This document shows, piece after piece, positions 1 to 7,580 of a stretch of DNA of 34,184 nucleotides. Position numbers and translations under genes: made by a program. This DNA comes from an uncultured Pseudomonadota bacterium. GTDB taxonomy: Bacteria; Pseudomonadota; Alphaproteobacteria; RF32; CAG-239. The stretch covers positions 1-34,184 of the forward strand of contig CASGEB010000016.1 in the NCBI GenBank assembly GCA_949300375.1, given 5' to 3'. The notes under the pieces were generated by a model. That model was not told where the DNA came from. It saw only the letters and a list, made by a program, of their open reading frames with translations, and made no database searches. The stretch's first letter is position 1. Each line of letters begins with the position of its first letter.

Positions 1-103
1 TAACGTGGAAAATAGAGTGATTTGAAAGGCGAGAAAAATTTTAATGTACAAAGTGGTACATGAATTTTTCGAGACCGCATCAAATTGCTCTAGTTTTCCG
101 TTA
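1..103. repeat. Long imperfect palindrome, copy 1 (3' end of recJ)
   Basis: Left arm 1-49 and right arm 56-103 are imperfect reverse complements around the core ATGTAC (44-49), spacer AAAGTG, GTACAT (56-61). The outermost five bases (TAACG at 1-5, CGTTA at 99-103) still pair, so the structure may extend left of the window. The right arm contains the recJ stop codon and its last codons, so the left arm is a diverged inverted copy of the gene end. The core recurs at 13.19 kb and 32.14 kb, but the arms do not resemble the arms there. It could act as a long transcript-ending hairpin. How it arose is unknown. Confidence 0.8.
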
Positions 104-1868
104 AAACCTCGGAAACGTCTTCAATGATAAACTGCACCCCATTCCTTCCCATCCAGTTGTCTTGCCGCAGGGTTCCTATCACATTATAAACCGCCCCTCG
201 GTGGTTTAACAACGCCATACCGGCTTCCGTATCCGCCATCCGAAAAGCCATTGCTTTCAGACTGCCGCCGGATGCAGAAGTCAGAAAACACCGGATATGC
301 CCGCTGCCGACAATCGATGCTTTAGATATATGAACCCGCGGCAAAACCAGCCTCGGCTCCGGATTCTGCGCCCCGAAAGGCTCCAGCATCGCCAGGCTCT
401 TCGCCAACTCCGGCGTTGCACCAGATACATCCAAAACGCCATCGGCATTAATCACCGGCACAATCGCCTCATCGCCGATTTTTTCCCGCACATATTCGCC
501 GACAAACTTGCGGAATTCTTCAATCTTATCTTCGTTCAACGAAAAACCGGCCGCCATTGTGTGCCCGCCGCCTTTAGTTAAGATTCCCTTTTCTTTGGCG
601 GCAATAATCAACGCCCCCAAATCAACGCCGGGAACGGAACGCGCCGAACCTTTGACTTCGTCATCTTCAATCGACATCACAAAAGCCGGCAGATTATAGC
701 GCTCTTTCAGTTTTCCCGCCACAATGCCGATAACCCCCTGATGCCAGTCGTTACCGGCCGCAAAAGCAATCGGATATTCCTGCGGCGTTCCCTCAAGGAT
801 TTCTATTGCTTTTAACAGAACATACGCCTCAATCTCTTTGCGTTTGTCATTAAATTCGTTCAGTTTTTCCGCCAGCGTCTCGGCATAAAAAGCATCTTTT
901 GCACACAAAAGCTTATTGCCGAGCGAAGCCTCTCCGACCCGCCCGCAGGCATTAATCCTCGGCCCCAGCACAAAGCCCAGATGAAAAGCGTTCGGCGCCT
1001 CAGATATTCCGGACTTGTCAATCAAAGATTTTAGCCCCGGATTATTCCGCTGCGCCATAATTCTAAGCCCCTGCCGGACATAAGCCCGATTCAAGCCCAG
1101 CAGCGGCACAACATCGCAAACCGTGCCGAGAGCCACCAAATCAAGCCAGTTCATAAGATTAGGCTCATCGCGCCCGGCATAAAACCCCGCTTTGCGCAAT
1201 TCGCGGTTAACGGCGACAATCGTAAAAAATACAACACCGACCGCCGCCATATATTTAAGATATTCAATCTGATTTTCTTCATCCAGACGCTTGGGGTTCA
1301 CAACGGCATAAACTTTCGGCAGCAAGACCTCGGCTTCATGATGGTCAATGACAATAACCTCAAGCCCTTTTTGCGTTGCATATTCCAGAGGCTCAAAAGC
1401 TGTTGTGCCGCAATCGACCGTAATCACCAAATCCGCCCCGGCTGTCAGAAACTCGTCAACCGCCATAATGCTCGGGCCGTAACCCTCATCGCGCTCCGGA
1501 ATATGAACCAACGGCTCAATCCCGACATTTTCCAAAAACAGACGCAATACGGAAGTCGAAGTTGCCCCGTCCACGTCATAATCGCCGATAATCGCTATTT
1601 TTTGTTTTTTGACAATCGCTTCGGCAATCCGTTTGGCCGCCTTTTCCATATCTTTCAGCACAAACGGATTCGGCATCAGCGACTGAATTTTCGGATCCAG
1701 AAAAGAAGGCGTTTCATCCGGGCCGATTCCCCTCTGCACAAGAATTTGGGCTACCAGCGGAGGCAGCCCGAATTTTTGGGAAAGCAGCTCGGCTTTGCGT
1801 TCATCATACGGAACAACTTTCCACAGACACCCGTTCAGGGATTTGGTGTTTTCAAAATCAAAAGCCAA
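90..1868 (-). CDS. recJ: Single-stranded-DNA-specific exonuclease RecJ
   Basis: A 592-residue DHH-family 5'-3' single-strand DNA exonuclease used in recombinational and mismatch repair in the cytoplasm. Visible motifs are DYDVDG at about residues 96-101, VDCG at 151-154 and DHH at 175-177 (the metal-binding phosphoesterase core), followed by the GGGHTMAAG motif of the DHHA1 domain and a C-terminal OB-like region. Length is normal for the family. The start is TTG: an in-frame TAA lies directly upstream, so no longer frame exists, and an AAGG sits about eight bases before it. The stop lies inside the right arm of the first long palindrome. The upstream lipoprotein gene ends 20 bases before, so the two may be co-transcribed. 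Confidence 0.95.
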   Translation of the reverse strand: MAFDFENTKSLNGCLWKVVPYDERKAELLSQKFGLPPLVAQILVQRGIGPDETPSFLDPKIQSLMPNPFVLKDMEKAAKRIAEAIVKKQKIAIIGDYDVDGATSTSVLRLFLENVGIEPLVHIPERDEGYGPSIMAVDEFLTAGADLVITVDCGTTAFEPLEYATQKGLEVIVIDHHEAEVLLPKVYAVVNPKRLDEENQIEYLKYMAAVGVVFFTIVAVNRELRKAGFYAGRDEPNLMNWLDLVALGTVCDVVPLLGLNRAYVRQGLRIMAQRNNPGLKSLIDKSGISEAPNAFHLGFVLGPRINACGRVGEASLGNKLLCAKDAFYAETLAEKLNEFNDKRKEIEAYVLLKAIEILEGTPQEYPIAFAAGNDWHQGVIGIVAGKLKERYNLPAFVMSIEDDEVKGSARSVPGVDLGALIIAAKEKGILTKGGGHTMAAGFSLNEDKIEEFRKFVGEYVREKIGDEAIVPVINADGVLDVSGATPELAKSLAMLEPFGAQNPEPRLVLPRVHISKASIVGSGHIRCFLTSASGGSLKAMAFRMADTEAGMALLNHRGAVYNVIGTLRQDNWMGRNGVQFIIEDVSEVLTEN

Positions 1869-1888
1869 TTACACAACCTTGTTCAAAA

Positions 1889-2731
1889 CTAATAGCTGAT
1901 ATAAATTTCAGCCCGGCGGTTCAGTCGTTCGCCTTCCGGCATAACTTCAAGATAAGCCGGCGCGCTGTCCGACAATGCCTCGACCGAGATATCGGAAGCC
2001 TTCATTCCGGCACGCCGCAAAGCCGCAGCCACACTTTGAGCCCGCTCCATTGAAACTTTCAGATTCGCCAGCTTATGAGAAACAATATCGGTATTTTTCG
2101 TCCGGCTTGATGCATGCCCGACCACCTTGATTTTGGCATTATTCGCTTTAGCCTGGCGAACAGCGGCACGAATTTTATCATTATAAGAAACGTCTACGGC
2201 GGAACTGCCGTTTGCAAAATAAATCGTCTCCAGTCTGTAGGTTACGCTCGGACCGTTATCGACATCTGTCGTTTCCGTCTCCGCCAAAGTCTCTTCAAAA
2301 ACGCTGTCGCTCATCAGAGGAGTACCGCTCGGCGCTTTGGCTTCGGCAACCTTGACGGTTTTTATTTCTTTTTCCGGAAGTTTTTGTTCAGCCTTCTTTT
2401 TAGCCTCGGCTTTTGCCTTAGCTTTTTCAGCCAGAATTTTCTCATCTTTATCTTCTGTTTCTTCGAGGTCTTTATCGGTTACTTCGGCAAAAATCTCGTC
2501 TTCTTCATCTCCTTCATAGGCAACATTTTGCTCGTCGGAACCCAGCGTTTTTCCTTCCTTCAAGACTTTCGTTGAGGCAATATCCGGTTTGCCCTGCTTT
2601 TTCATCACATCTTCCAATGTTACGTCGTCTTCTTCGATAATTTCGGGAAACACGGCGGAAGAACAGGCCGAAAGCGCCCAGACCATACTGGCAGAGGCCA
2701 ACAGAATTTTCAATTTTGGATACTGCATCAT
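1889..2731 (-). CDS. OmpA-family outer-membrane lipoprotein
   Basis: A 280-residue predicted lipoprotein. The N-terminal signal ends in the lipobox LSAC (Cys about residue 23). Residues ~85-130 form a highly charged Lys/Glu/Ala-rich linker that may be helical or coiled. The last ~115 residues are an OmpA C-terminal peptidoglycan-binding domain, with VVGHASSRT and the closing NRRAEIYI motif. Such proteins tether the outer membrane to the cell wall. Two tandem ATG codons begin the frame, with AAGGG about ten bases upstream. Which OmpA/Pal subfamily it belongs to is uncertain: there are no tol genes nearby, so it is not called Pal. It precedes recJ on the same strand by 20 bases. Confidence 0.85.
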   Translation of the reverse strand: MMQYPKLKILLASASMVWALSACSSAVFPEIIEEDDVTLEDVMKKQGKPDIASTKVLKEGKTLGSDEQNVAYEGDEEDEIFAEVTDKDLEETEDKDEKILAEKAKAKAEAKKKAEQKLPEKEIKTVKVAEAKAPSGTPLMSDSVFEETLAETETTDVDNGPSVTYRLETIYFANGSSAVDVSYNDKIRAAVRQAKANNAKIKVVGHASSRTKNTDIVSHKLANLKVSMERAQSVAAALRRAGMKASDISVEALSDSAPAYLEVMPEGERLNRRAEIYISY

Positions 2732-2910
2732 TAATTTTAACCCTTAAAAAAACTCTAACCTATTAAATGAGTATAATAAAAAAAGCGATAACACAAGCAC
2801 AAAAACTCAATTAAAAACAAATTTTATAAAAAGCCCCGTAAAAAAAATTGTTTATTAAAATTAAATAGATTAACATAACCATAATTTCAGCAGCACAAGA
2901 GGAACAACAA

Positions 2911-3456
2911 ATGAACACATCCGCAGCAGAATCTTCCGTTGATATCGCCGTCTGGTTTATCGGCCGCGCCCAAAAAGACGAATGGTTTTTGGAAAACGAA
3001 AAACTTCAAAATCTTTTGTTTCTGGCGCAATTCCACTTCAGCCAGCAATACCGGGACAAAATATTAATGCCGAGCCTTTTTACTGTTAACAAAGACGGTT
3101 TCAAAGAGCCAAACATCGAACGTCTGCTCCAGAACGGAAGAAATATGCTGCCGGCGAGTCGTCTTTCTGATGACGTAACCGCGTTTTTGGAAAAGATATG
3201 GAAAATCTACGGAGCAATGAGTCTGAAGCAACTCCGGGATATGATAAAACATCAGACTTCCTACCCGGAACAATACCCTTCCGAAACAAAAAATATTGTA
3301 GAAATCAATTCTTTGGTTGAAAAATTAAAATCTCCGGGTAAAATAGAACAGACAACCAAACGCAAAGAAACTGAAAAAAAGGTCTTAATTTCCCAAAACG
3401 GCCCGGTTGTCGTCTCCAAGTGGCAGCCGCGAAGATTAGGAAACGGCGGGAATTAA
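2911..3456 (+). CDS. SocA/Panacea-domain (DUF4065-like) protein
   Basis: A 181-residue soluble protein. The first ~110 residues match the pattern of the Panacea/SocA domain: an opening DIAVWFIGRA helix, then NEKLQNLLFLAQFHF, corresponding to the family's LKLQKLLYFAQ motif. Panacea domains serve as antitoxins or antitoxin adaptors. Caulobacter SocA delivers the toxin SocB to ClpXP. No obvious toxin lies alongside: the next gene, 25 bases downstream, is a DUF192 lipoprotein. The C-terminal ~50 residues are Lys/Glu-rich and end in a basic tail with no recognisable domain. A GAGGA ribosome site precedes the ATG. The domain call is by motif resemblance. The cellular role here is unknown. Confidence 0.65.
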   Translation: MNTSAAESSVDIAVWFIGRAQKDEWFLENEKLQNLLFLAQFHFSQQYRDKILMPSLFTVNKDGFKEPNIERLLQNGRNMLPASRLSDDVTAFLEKIWKIYGAMSLKQLRDMIKHQTSYPEQYPSETKNIVEINSLVEKLKSPGKIEQTTKRKETEKKVLISQNGPVVVSKWQPRRLGNGGN

Positions 3457-3481
3457 AACTATTTTTTGGAAGGAGAAAGAC

Positions 3482-3982
3482 ATGAAGAAATTAGTTAGAG
3501 TGCTCTTCGCATTATTGCTGGTAGCCGGATGTTCAAAACAAGAAAGCGAAACAACGCCTTTGACGATTGAAACACAAAACGGCCCGGTCAAATATACCGT
3601 AGAAGAAGCCAATACCCGAGAAGAACAAGAAGCCGGCTTAATGAACAGAGATTCTCTGGCCGTTGACCATGGTATGATTTTCAATATTGATCCCGTCCGC
3701 CGTGTTGCCATGTGGATGAAAGATACCAAATTCCCGCTGGATATGATTTTTATTGCGCCTGACGGTACAATTACGCAAGTCTATGAAAATGCCGAAGCTC
3801 TGACCGAATACAAAATCATTTCTCGCATTCCGGTTCGTGCCGTTATTGAAGTAAATGCCGGAGATATTAAAAAACATCAGATTAAAATCGGAGACAAGGT
3901 AAGTCACGAATTCTTCAACCAAATCAAAAAAGAAGAATCCAAAACAGAAACTCCTAAAAAGGCTGAAGAAAACAGCAAATAA
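3482..3982 (+). CDS. DUF192 family lipoprotein
   Basis: A 166-residue predicted lipoprotein with signal peptide and lipobox VAGC (Cys about residue 18). The mature part has the DUF192 signature: a GLMNRDSL motif, HGMIFNI, then MWMKDTKFPLDMIFI, and a closing AVIEVNAG segment. DUF192 proteins are small beta-rich domains found widely in bacteria and archaea, usually exported and of unknown molecular function. A charged Lys/Glu tail of ~35 residues follows the domain. An AAGGAG ribosome site lies 5-6 bases before the ATG. It follows the Panacea-domain gene by 25 bases and is closed by a strong terminator, so the two probably form a bicistronic unit. Confidence 0.85.
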   Translation: MKKLVRVLFALLLVAGCSKQESETTPLTIETQNGPVKYTVEEANTREEQEAGLMNRDSLAVDHGMIFNIDPVRRVAMWMKDTKFPLDMIFIAPDGTITQVYENAEALTEYKIISRIPVRAVIEVNAGDIKKHQIKIGDKVSHEFFNQIKKEESKTETPKKAEENSK

Positions 3983-4004
3983 ACTTTAATAAATAAGCAT
4001 CAAA

Positions 4005-4044
4005 TAAAAAAGCTTCGTCTGTCATCGGCAACGAAGCTTTTTTA
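4005..4044 (+). terminator. Rho-independent terminator
   Basis: A perfect 14-base inverted repeat (arms 4005-4018 and 4031-4044) with a 12-base loop. The arms begin with A and end with T runs, so the hairpin is followed by a U tract and could work on both strands. It lies 22 bases after the DUF192 gene and ends that transcript. Confidence 0.9.
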
Positions 4045-4107
4045 TTTTCCCGATTCTCTAAAATCAAATTTTCTAGCCAAAATCCTCCCCCTGTTTTTCA
4101 ATAATAC

Positions 4108-4136
4108 TTGACACACAAGCTTTGCTATGTTATAGT
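4108..4136 (+). promoter_or_regulatory. Near-consensus sigma-70 promoter
   Basis: TTGACA (4108-4113), a 17-base spacer and TATAGT (4131-4136). It is conserved exactly in both hexamers and spacing at 33584-33612, upstream of the paralogous gene. It predicts a transcript with an untranslated leader of about 190 bases before the ATG at 4337. Confidence 0.8.
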
Positions 4137-4148
4137 AGTTTTGATGTT

Positions 4149-4300
4149 GTTCCGAAGAGTTGTTTCGGAACGGCGTCCACGTCTCCTGCCATCTCCGAAT
4201 GGCTTGTTTATTCTGTGTCATTCTCGGGCTTGACCCGAGAATCCAGAATGACAATAAAGCTGATTTATTTGACCTGGATCCCCGGGTCAAGCCCGGGGAT
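4149..4300 (+). repeat. Leader hairpins including two small palindromic elements
   Basis: Three hairpins lie in the presumed leader. The first has arms GTTCCGAA (4149-4156) and TTCGGAAC (4164-4171). The second has TTCTCGGG (4221-4228) and CCCGAGAA (4234-4241), with an outer pair CATTCT/AGAATG. The third has ATCCCCGGG (4278-4286) and CCCGGGGAT (4292-4300). The last two have the form of the small CTTGA-loop palindromes (with TCCAG and GTCAT flanks) scattered between genes in many alphaproteobacteria. That resemblance is from memory. None has a U tract. Confidence 0.7.
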
Positions 4301-4336
4301 GACATAAGAAAAGAATTTTTATAAGGGAGAAGACCA

Positions 4337-4735
4337 ATGAGAAACGATAACACTATGCTACACATGAAACTTAACTCCGCGGTTTGTTTGACCGCGTTAT
4401 TGGCTTTTCTCCCTTCCTCCGCTTTTGCAGGTATCTGCTTCCTGCCCGACTGTATGGACGAAGACATCGTGCAGAGCGATATTAATATGAACATCAACGA
4501 AGACACTGAGTATTGTGAGAAAGAGGGATATACCTATTATTCTTCCGGCGAATGTCCGCAATATTATGCCAAAGTCGGAACCTGTTCCCGCGACGACCAT
4601 TATCTCAAATGCGATGCGGCGACCTGGTGTAAGAACAATGGATATAACACTCAGACCTGTTCTCTCCCGTCCTTTGTAAACAATCAATGTCCGAACGGAA
4701 AACCTTATTACAAAGGATGTAAAGAAGACCGGTAG
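4337..4735 (+). CDS. Secreted cysteine-rich protein, short paralogue
   Basis: A 132-residue predicted exported protein of unrecognised family. The signal peptide is best seen from the internal Met10 (MKLNSAVCLTALLAFL, then SSAFA), with cleavage before GICF. The mature chain has ten cysteines and two similar modules. Each starts with Cys, a few charged residues and Gly-Tyr, runs through Cys-Pro with a nearby Tyr-Tyr, and ends in Gly/Lys-Cys. An even cysteine count suggests disulfides in the periplasm or outside. AAGGGAGA lies about seven bases before the ATG. The paralogue at 33766 is nearly identical up to Glu-Asp-Arg but reads on where this copy stops at TAG, so this copy may be a truncated version. 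Confidence 0.75.
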   Translation: MRNDNTMLHMKLNSAVCLTALLAFLPSSAFAGICFLPDCMDEDIVQSDINMNINEDTEYCEKEGYTYYSSGECPQYYAKVGTCSRDDHYLKCDAATWCKNNGYNTQTCSLPSFVNNQCPNGKPYYKGCKEDR

Positions 4736-4810
4736 CTGCTCTTTTCCTGTATCGGGCTACACATCATCTTGTTGCTCTATTGACGGATGTTTTTAAAATG
4801 TACATTCTCT

Positions 4811-4846
4811 AAATAGATATCCCTTGGGCAACCGGGGATATCTATT
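4811..4846 (-). terminator. Hairpin overlapping the stop codon of the AI-2E-type gene
   Basis: Arms AAATAGATATCCC (4811-4823) and GGGATATCTATT (4835-4846) form a 12-bp stem that includes the stop codon of the minus-strand permease gene (4842-4844). Partial pairing continues outward (TTCTCT with AGAGAA). There is no clear U tract, so it may act as a transcript-end stabiliser more than as an intrinsic terminator. Confidence 0.55.
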
Positions 4847-5909
4847 CCAGATAAAGAGAACTCTTTTTATAATTCTCTATGGCATGGCGGACAAGCACGC
4901 CGATAATCGCAGCCACAGGAACGGCAATCATCAAACCGAGAAAACCAAGCAAGACGCCGCCGGCCAGCAAAGCAAACATCACCCAGACCGGATGCAGCCC
5001 GACATTCTCGCCGACAAGTTTAGGCGTCAGGAAATTCCCCTCAAAAAATTGCCCGACCATAAACACAGCCACCACCTGCAAAACCGGCCCGATGCTGTCA
5101 AATTGGGCAAAAGCAATCGCCAAGCTGACCACAAAACCGGAAATACTTCCGACATACGGAATAAAAGAAATCAGTCCGGCCAGAAAACCGACCAAAACGC
5201 CAAGTTCCAACCCGACAATATACAAACCGACGGAATAAAATGTGCCGAGAATAACGCAAACGCTGAGCTGTCCGCGAATAAATCCGGCCAAAATACTGTT
5301 GATTTCTTTGGCCATCTGACGAATAGACTTTTTATAAAGTTTCGGCAGCAGACCATCAACCTTATTCAAAAAAGTGTGCCAGTCGCGCAGCATATAAAAG
5401 GCCACAACCGGCGTAATCAGCAACAATGACAAAAGGTTGAAAAATGCAAAACCGGAAGTTACCAGTTTACGCACAATCGCCAGCACGATTTTGATTCCGT
5501 TCGCCAGATTGCTGCGTAGATATGTTTTGACCTTTTCCGGATCAAGTCCCGGAAATTTATCTTTCCAATCCGCCAAAAACGGCTCAAGTTTTTGCGACAA
5601 AGAAGCGGCATATTGGGGCAAAGCCTCAATAAAACGCCCTATCTGCTCATCAATAACGCTGATAAGCAGCACCAAAGCCGGCACCAGAAAAATCACAACC
5701 AGACACATCACGATAAGCGTGGCCCAAGTCCGGCTCACTCCGAGCTTTTGAAAACGCGTCGCGAACGGATCCAGCAAATACCCGATAATAATGCCGGCCA
5801 CAAACGGCAGCAAAACAGAACGCAAAGCATAAACACAAACACAGAACACGGCCAGCAGCACCAGCCAGAACATCCAGTTGCGTTTTTCTTTCGGATAAAG
5901 AACTGCCAT
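4842..5909 (-). CDS. AI-2E family transporter (PerM/YdiK-type permease)
   Basis: A 355-residue polytopic inner-membrane protein. Hydrophobic segments occur at the N-terminus (a pair at ~14-55), near 63-85, around 155-175 and as a cluster over ~215-345, which is the family layout. Signature-like segments include ISFIPYVGSISGF and the C-terminal PVWVMFALLAGGVLLGFLG. Members have varied or unknown substrates (autoinducer-2, Na+/H+ exchange), so the name should not be read as proof of quorum sensing. A strong AAGGAGG lies just before the ATG. The DUF2066 gene ends only 11 bases upstream, so it is the last gene of an ndk-DUF2066-permease operon. DUF2066 beside this permease recurs in alphaproteobacteria. 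Confidence 0.9.
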   Translation of the reverse strand: MAVLYPKEKRNWMFWLVLLAVFCVCVYALRSVLLPFVAGIIIGYLLDPFATRFQKLGVSRTWATLIVMCLVVIFLVPALVLLISVIDEQIGRFIEALPQYAASLSQKLEPFLADWKDKFPGLDPEKVKTYLRSNLANGIKIVLAIVRKLVTSGFAFFNLLSLLLITPVVAFYMLRDWHTFLNKVDGLLPKLYKKSIRQMAKEINSILAGFIRGQLSVCVILGTFYSVGLYIVGLELGVLVGFLAGLISFIPYVGSISGFVVSLAIAFAQFDSIGPVLQVVAVFMVGQFFEGNFLTPKLVGENVGLHPVWVMFALLAGGVLLGFLGLMIAVPVAAIIGVLVRHAIENYKKSSLYLE

Positions 5910-5920
5910 TTTTCCTCCTT

Positions 5921-6976
5921 TTAATAGCTGGATTCAATTACATAAAAACCGCCGTAATCTTTCAAAACAAAAAGTTTTTGCGCCAACGCCTGGTTCAAAC
6001 GTTCAAGGCTTCCGGAAAAAACAAGCCTGAACTGGGTCTTGCCGTCGCCGATTGCCTCTTCTTGAATTTTCTTAACATACGGAATATCGGAAAGCTGTTT
6101 CTGCAAATCAAGCCAGTCTCGGATTCTTTTATATAAAAACAAGACAGTAATTTCACTTTGTTTTTGGGATTCCGAAATATTCTGGCTTTTAATTTTGGCG
6201 GCGATTCTGACTTTTGCCTGACGGACGGCTTCGTCATAAAGCGCATCGTCTCCGGCCGTTCCGCTAATATTTAATGTTTCGAGCAGGTTTCCTTCTCCGT
6301 TAGGAGAATATATCTGCACTTGCAGCCCGCCGGCATGTTCGGTCGCCTCCAGAACAAAAACATCGCTCACCCGGTTTTGACGGGCAAGCCAGCCCAACAA
6401 ACGCGCGTCCAGACTCAAAGCCTTTTCGGCATCAATCGCCTCCATATTGGAAAAAGACGGCTCCGGCGTTACAAACTCAGCCACACCTTCCGATGCCGTA
6501 TTCCGTTCCCAGGCTTTCCGCCACAAATTATCTTCTTCCCAAAGTTCGGCAGTCGTTGCCGGCGCTTTGCGATAAACCGGCAGTACCAGCACGCTGGCCG
6601 CTTTGTCAACCATAAACGGAATTTGCTTTTCCGCCATATACCGCTTGACAATTTCTTCATTCAGCTTAATGCGCAATTCCGCCATATACCGCACATTGGA
6701 AGATTTCTCCGACACAACGGCAACTTCTTTGATAAAGTTTAATATCTGGTTGTCATTAAGCGTCATAATCCGGGCAACGTTGTCAGGAGACGTAATTTTT
6801 TTCAACACCAGTTCAAAGGCCTGCCGGTTGGCTTCGATCATGGCTTTTTCTCTGGCTACGGAAGCATTAACGTCTGTCACGTCCACCAAAACGTCAACAG
6901 CGTACAAATCTGCGGCAGCCGCCGGACGAACCAACAGCCCCAGAGCAAACAGCAACATCAGATACAAACGCCGCAA
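5921..6976 (-). CDS. DUF2066 domain-containing exported protein
   Basis: A protein of about 351 residues with a signal peptide (MRRLYLMLLFALGLLVRPAAAA) followed by DLYAVDVLVDVTDVNASVAREKA, typical of the DUF2066 N-terminus. Its function is unknown. The frame is open further upstream into ndk, but TTG at 6976 is the best start: AGGAG lies six bases before it, overlapping the ndk stop, and this start gives the signal peptide its basic N-region. ATG at 6958 is the alternative but lacks a site at the right distance. It sits between ndk (10 bases) and the AI-2E-type gene (11 bases), so it is clearly operonic. The protein is presumably periplasmic or envelope-anchored. Confidence 0.85.
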   Translation of the reverse strand: MRRLYLMLLFALGLLVRPAAAADLYAVDVLVDVTDVNASVAREKAMIEANRQAFELVLKKITSPDNVARIMTLNDNQILNFIKEVAVVSEKSSNVRYMAELRIKLNEEIVKRYMAEKQIPFMVDKAASVLVLPVYRKAPATTAELWEEDNLWRKAWERNTASEGVAEFVTPEPSFSNMEAIDAEKALSLDARLLGWLARQNRVSDVFVLEATEHAGGLQVQIYSPNGEGNLLETLNISGTAGDDALYDEAVRQAKVRIAAKIKSQNISESQKQSEITVLFLYKRIRDWLDLQKQLSDIPYVKKIQEEAIGDGKTQFRLVFSGSLERLNQALAQKLFVLKDYGGFYVIESSY

Positions 6977-6986
6977 AATCCTGCTC

Positions 6987-7403
6987 CTACTCAAAAATTT
7001 CGACTTTGCTGAAAAAGAAACCAATCTCCCTTTCGGCGCTTTCCAAAGAGTCGGAACCATGAACGGTATTCCGGTCGATTGACAAGGCAAAAGTCTTGCG
7101 GATGGTTCCCTCTTCCGCCACAGCCGGATTAGTTGCGCCCATAATTTTGCGATACCGCGCAACCGCGTCTTCGGCTTCCAAAACCTGAACGACGACCGGA
7201 GCCGAAGTCATAATCTCCACCAGATTCGGAAAAAAAACCTTGCCTTTGTGTTCGCCGTAAAATTCTTCCGCCTGTTCTTTGGAAAGCAGGATTCTTTTTT
7301 GCGCCACAATCTTAAGGCCGGCATCTTCAATCATCGCATTAACTTTTCCGGTAATGTTCCGGGTTGTTGCATCTGGTTTGATAATAGATAAAGTTCTTTC
7401 CAT
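6987..7403 (-). CDS. ndk: Nucleoside diphosphate kinase
   Basis: A 138-residue cytoplasmic enzyme that transfers the gamma-phosphate of ATP to nucleoside diphosphates through a phosphohistidine. It begins [12 protein letters not shown], has the [18 protein letters not shown] nucleotide-binding segment and carries the active-site histidine in NTVHGSDS near the C-terminus. Length is typical. AAAGGGA lies before the ATG. It is the first gene of the operon with the DUF2066 and AI-2E-type genes and diverges from pta across a 177-base AT-rich gap that must hold both promoters. Confidence 0.97.
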   Translation of the reverse strand: MERTLSIIKPDATTRNITGKVNAMIEDAGLKIVAQKRILLSKEQAEEFYGEHKGKVFFPNLVEIMTSAPVVVQVLEAEDAVARYRKIMGATNPAVAEEGTIRKTFALSIDRNTVHGSDSLESAEREIGFFFSKVEIFE

Positions 7404-7580
7404 AATTTTCCCTTTTCTGCCAAATAGTGTTTCAGATGACGCTTATCTTAGTACATTATTCTAAATAAGCAATTTTTTTATAATATATTTTCCAAAGATT
7501 TTACATTTTTAATAGACTTTTGAAAAATAAGAGAGTAAACAGATAAAAAAATTCACAAAAACATATCAAGGACAAGAACG

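Larger units (their letters stand above)
4075..4729 (+). repeat. Large direct repeat, copy 1 (promoter, leader, cysteine-rich gene)
   Basis: This stretch is repeated in the same orientation at 33551-34158. Similarity begins at AGCCAAAATCCTCCCCC, covers the promoter, a hairpin at 4149-4171 and the coding sequence, and ends at the codons for Glu-Asp near 4729. The middle of the leader (about 4175-4260) differs between the copies. Coding regions differ by only scattered substitutions. There are no transposase or terminal repeats, so it looks like a duplicated gene unit and not an insertion sequence. Confidence 0.9.

Noticed and set aside
4042-4506. Minus-strand frame across the leader palindromes of the cysteine-rich gene
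   Set aside because: It is produced by the palindromic elements (Ser-Pro-Gly-Leu-Thr-Arg-type peptides) and by antisense of the real gene. No start context, and the second repeat breaks it differently.
6977-7162. Upstream extension of the DUF2066 frame into ndk
   Set aside because: It lies wholly within the ndk coding sequence. The TTG at 6976 has a proper ribosome site and yields a clean signal peptide.
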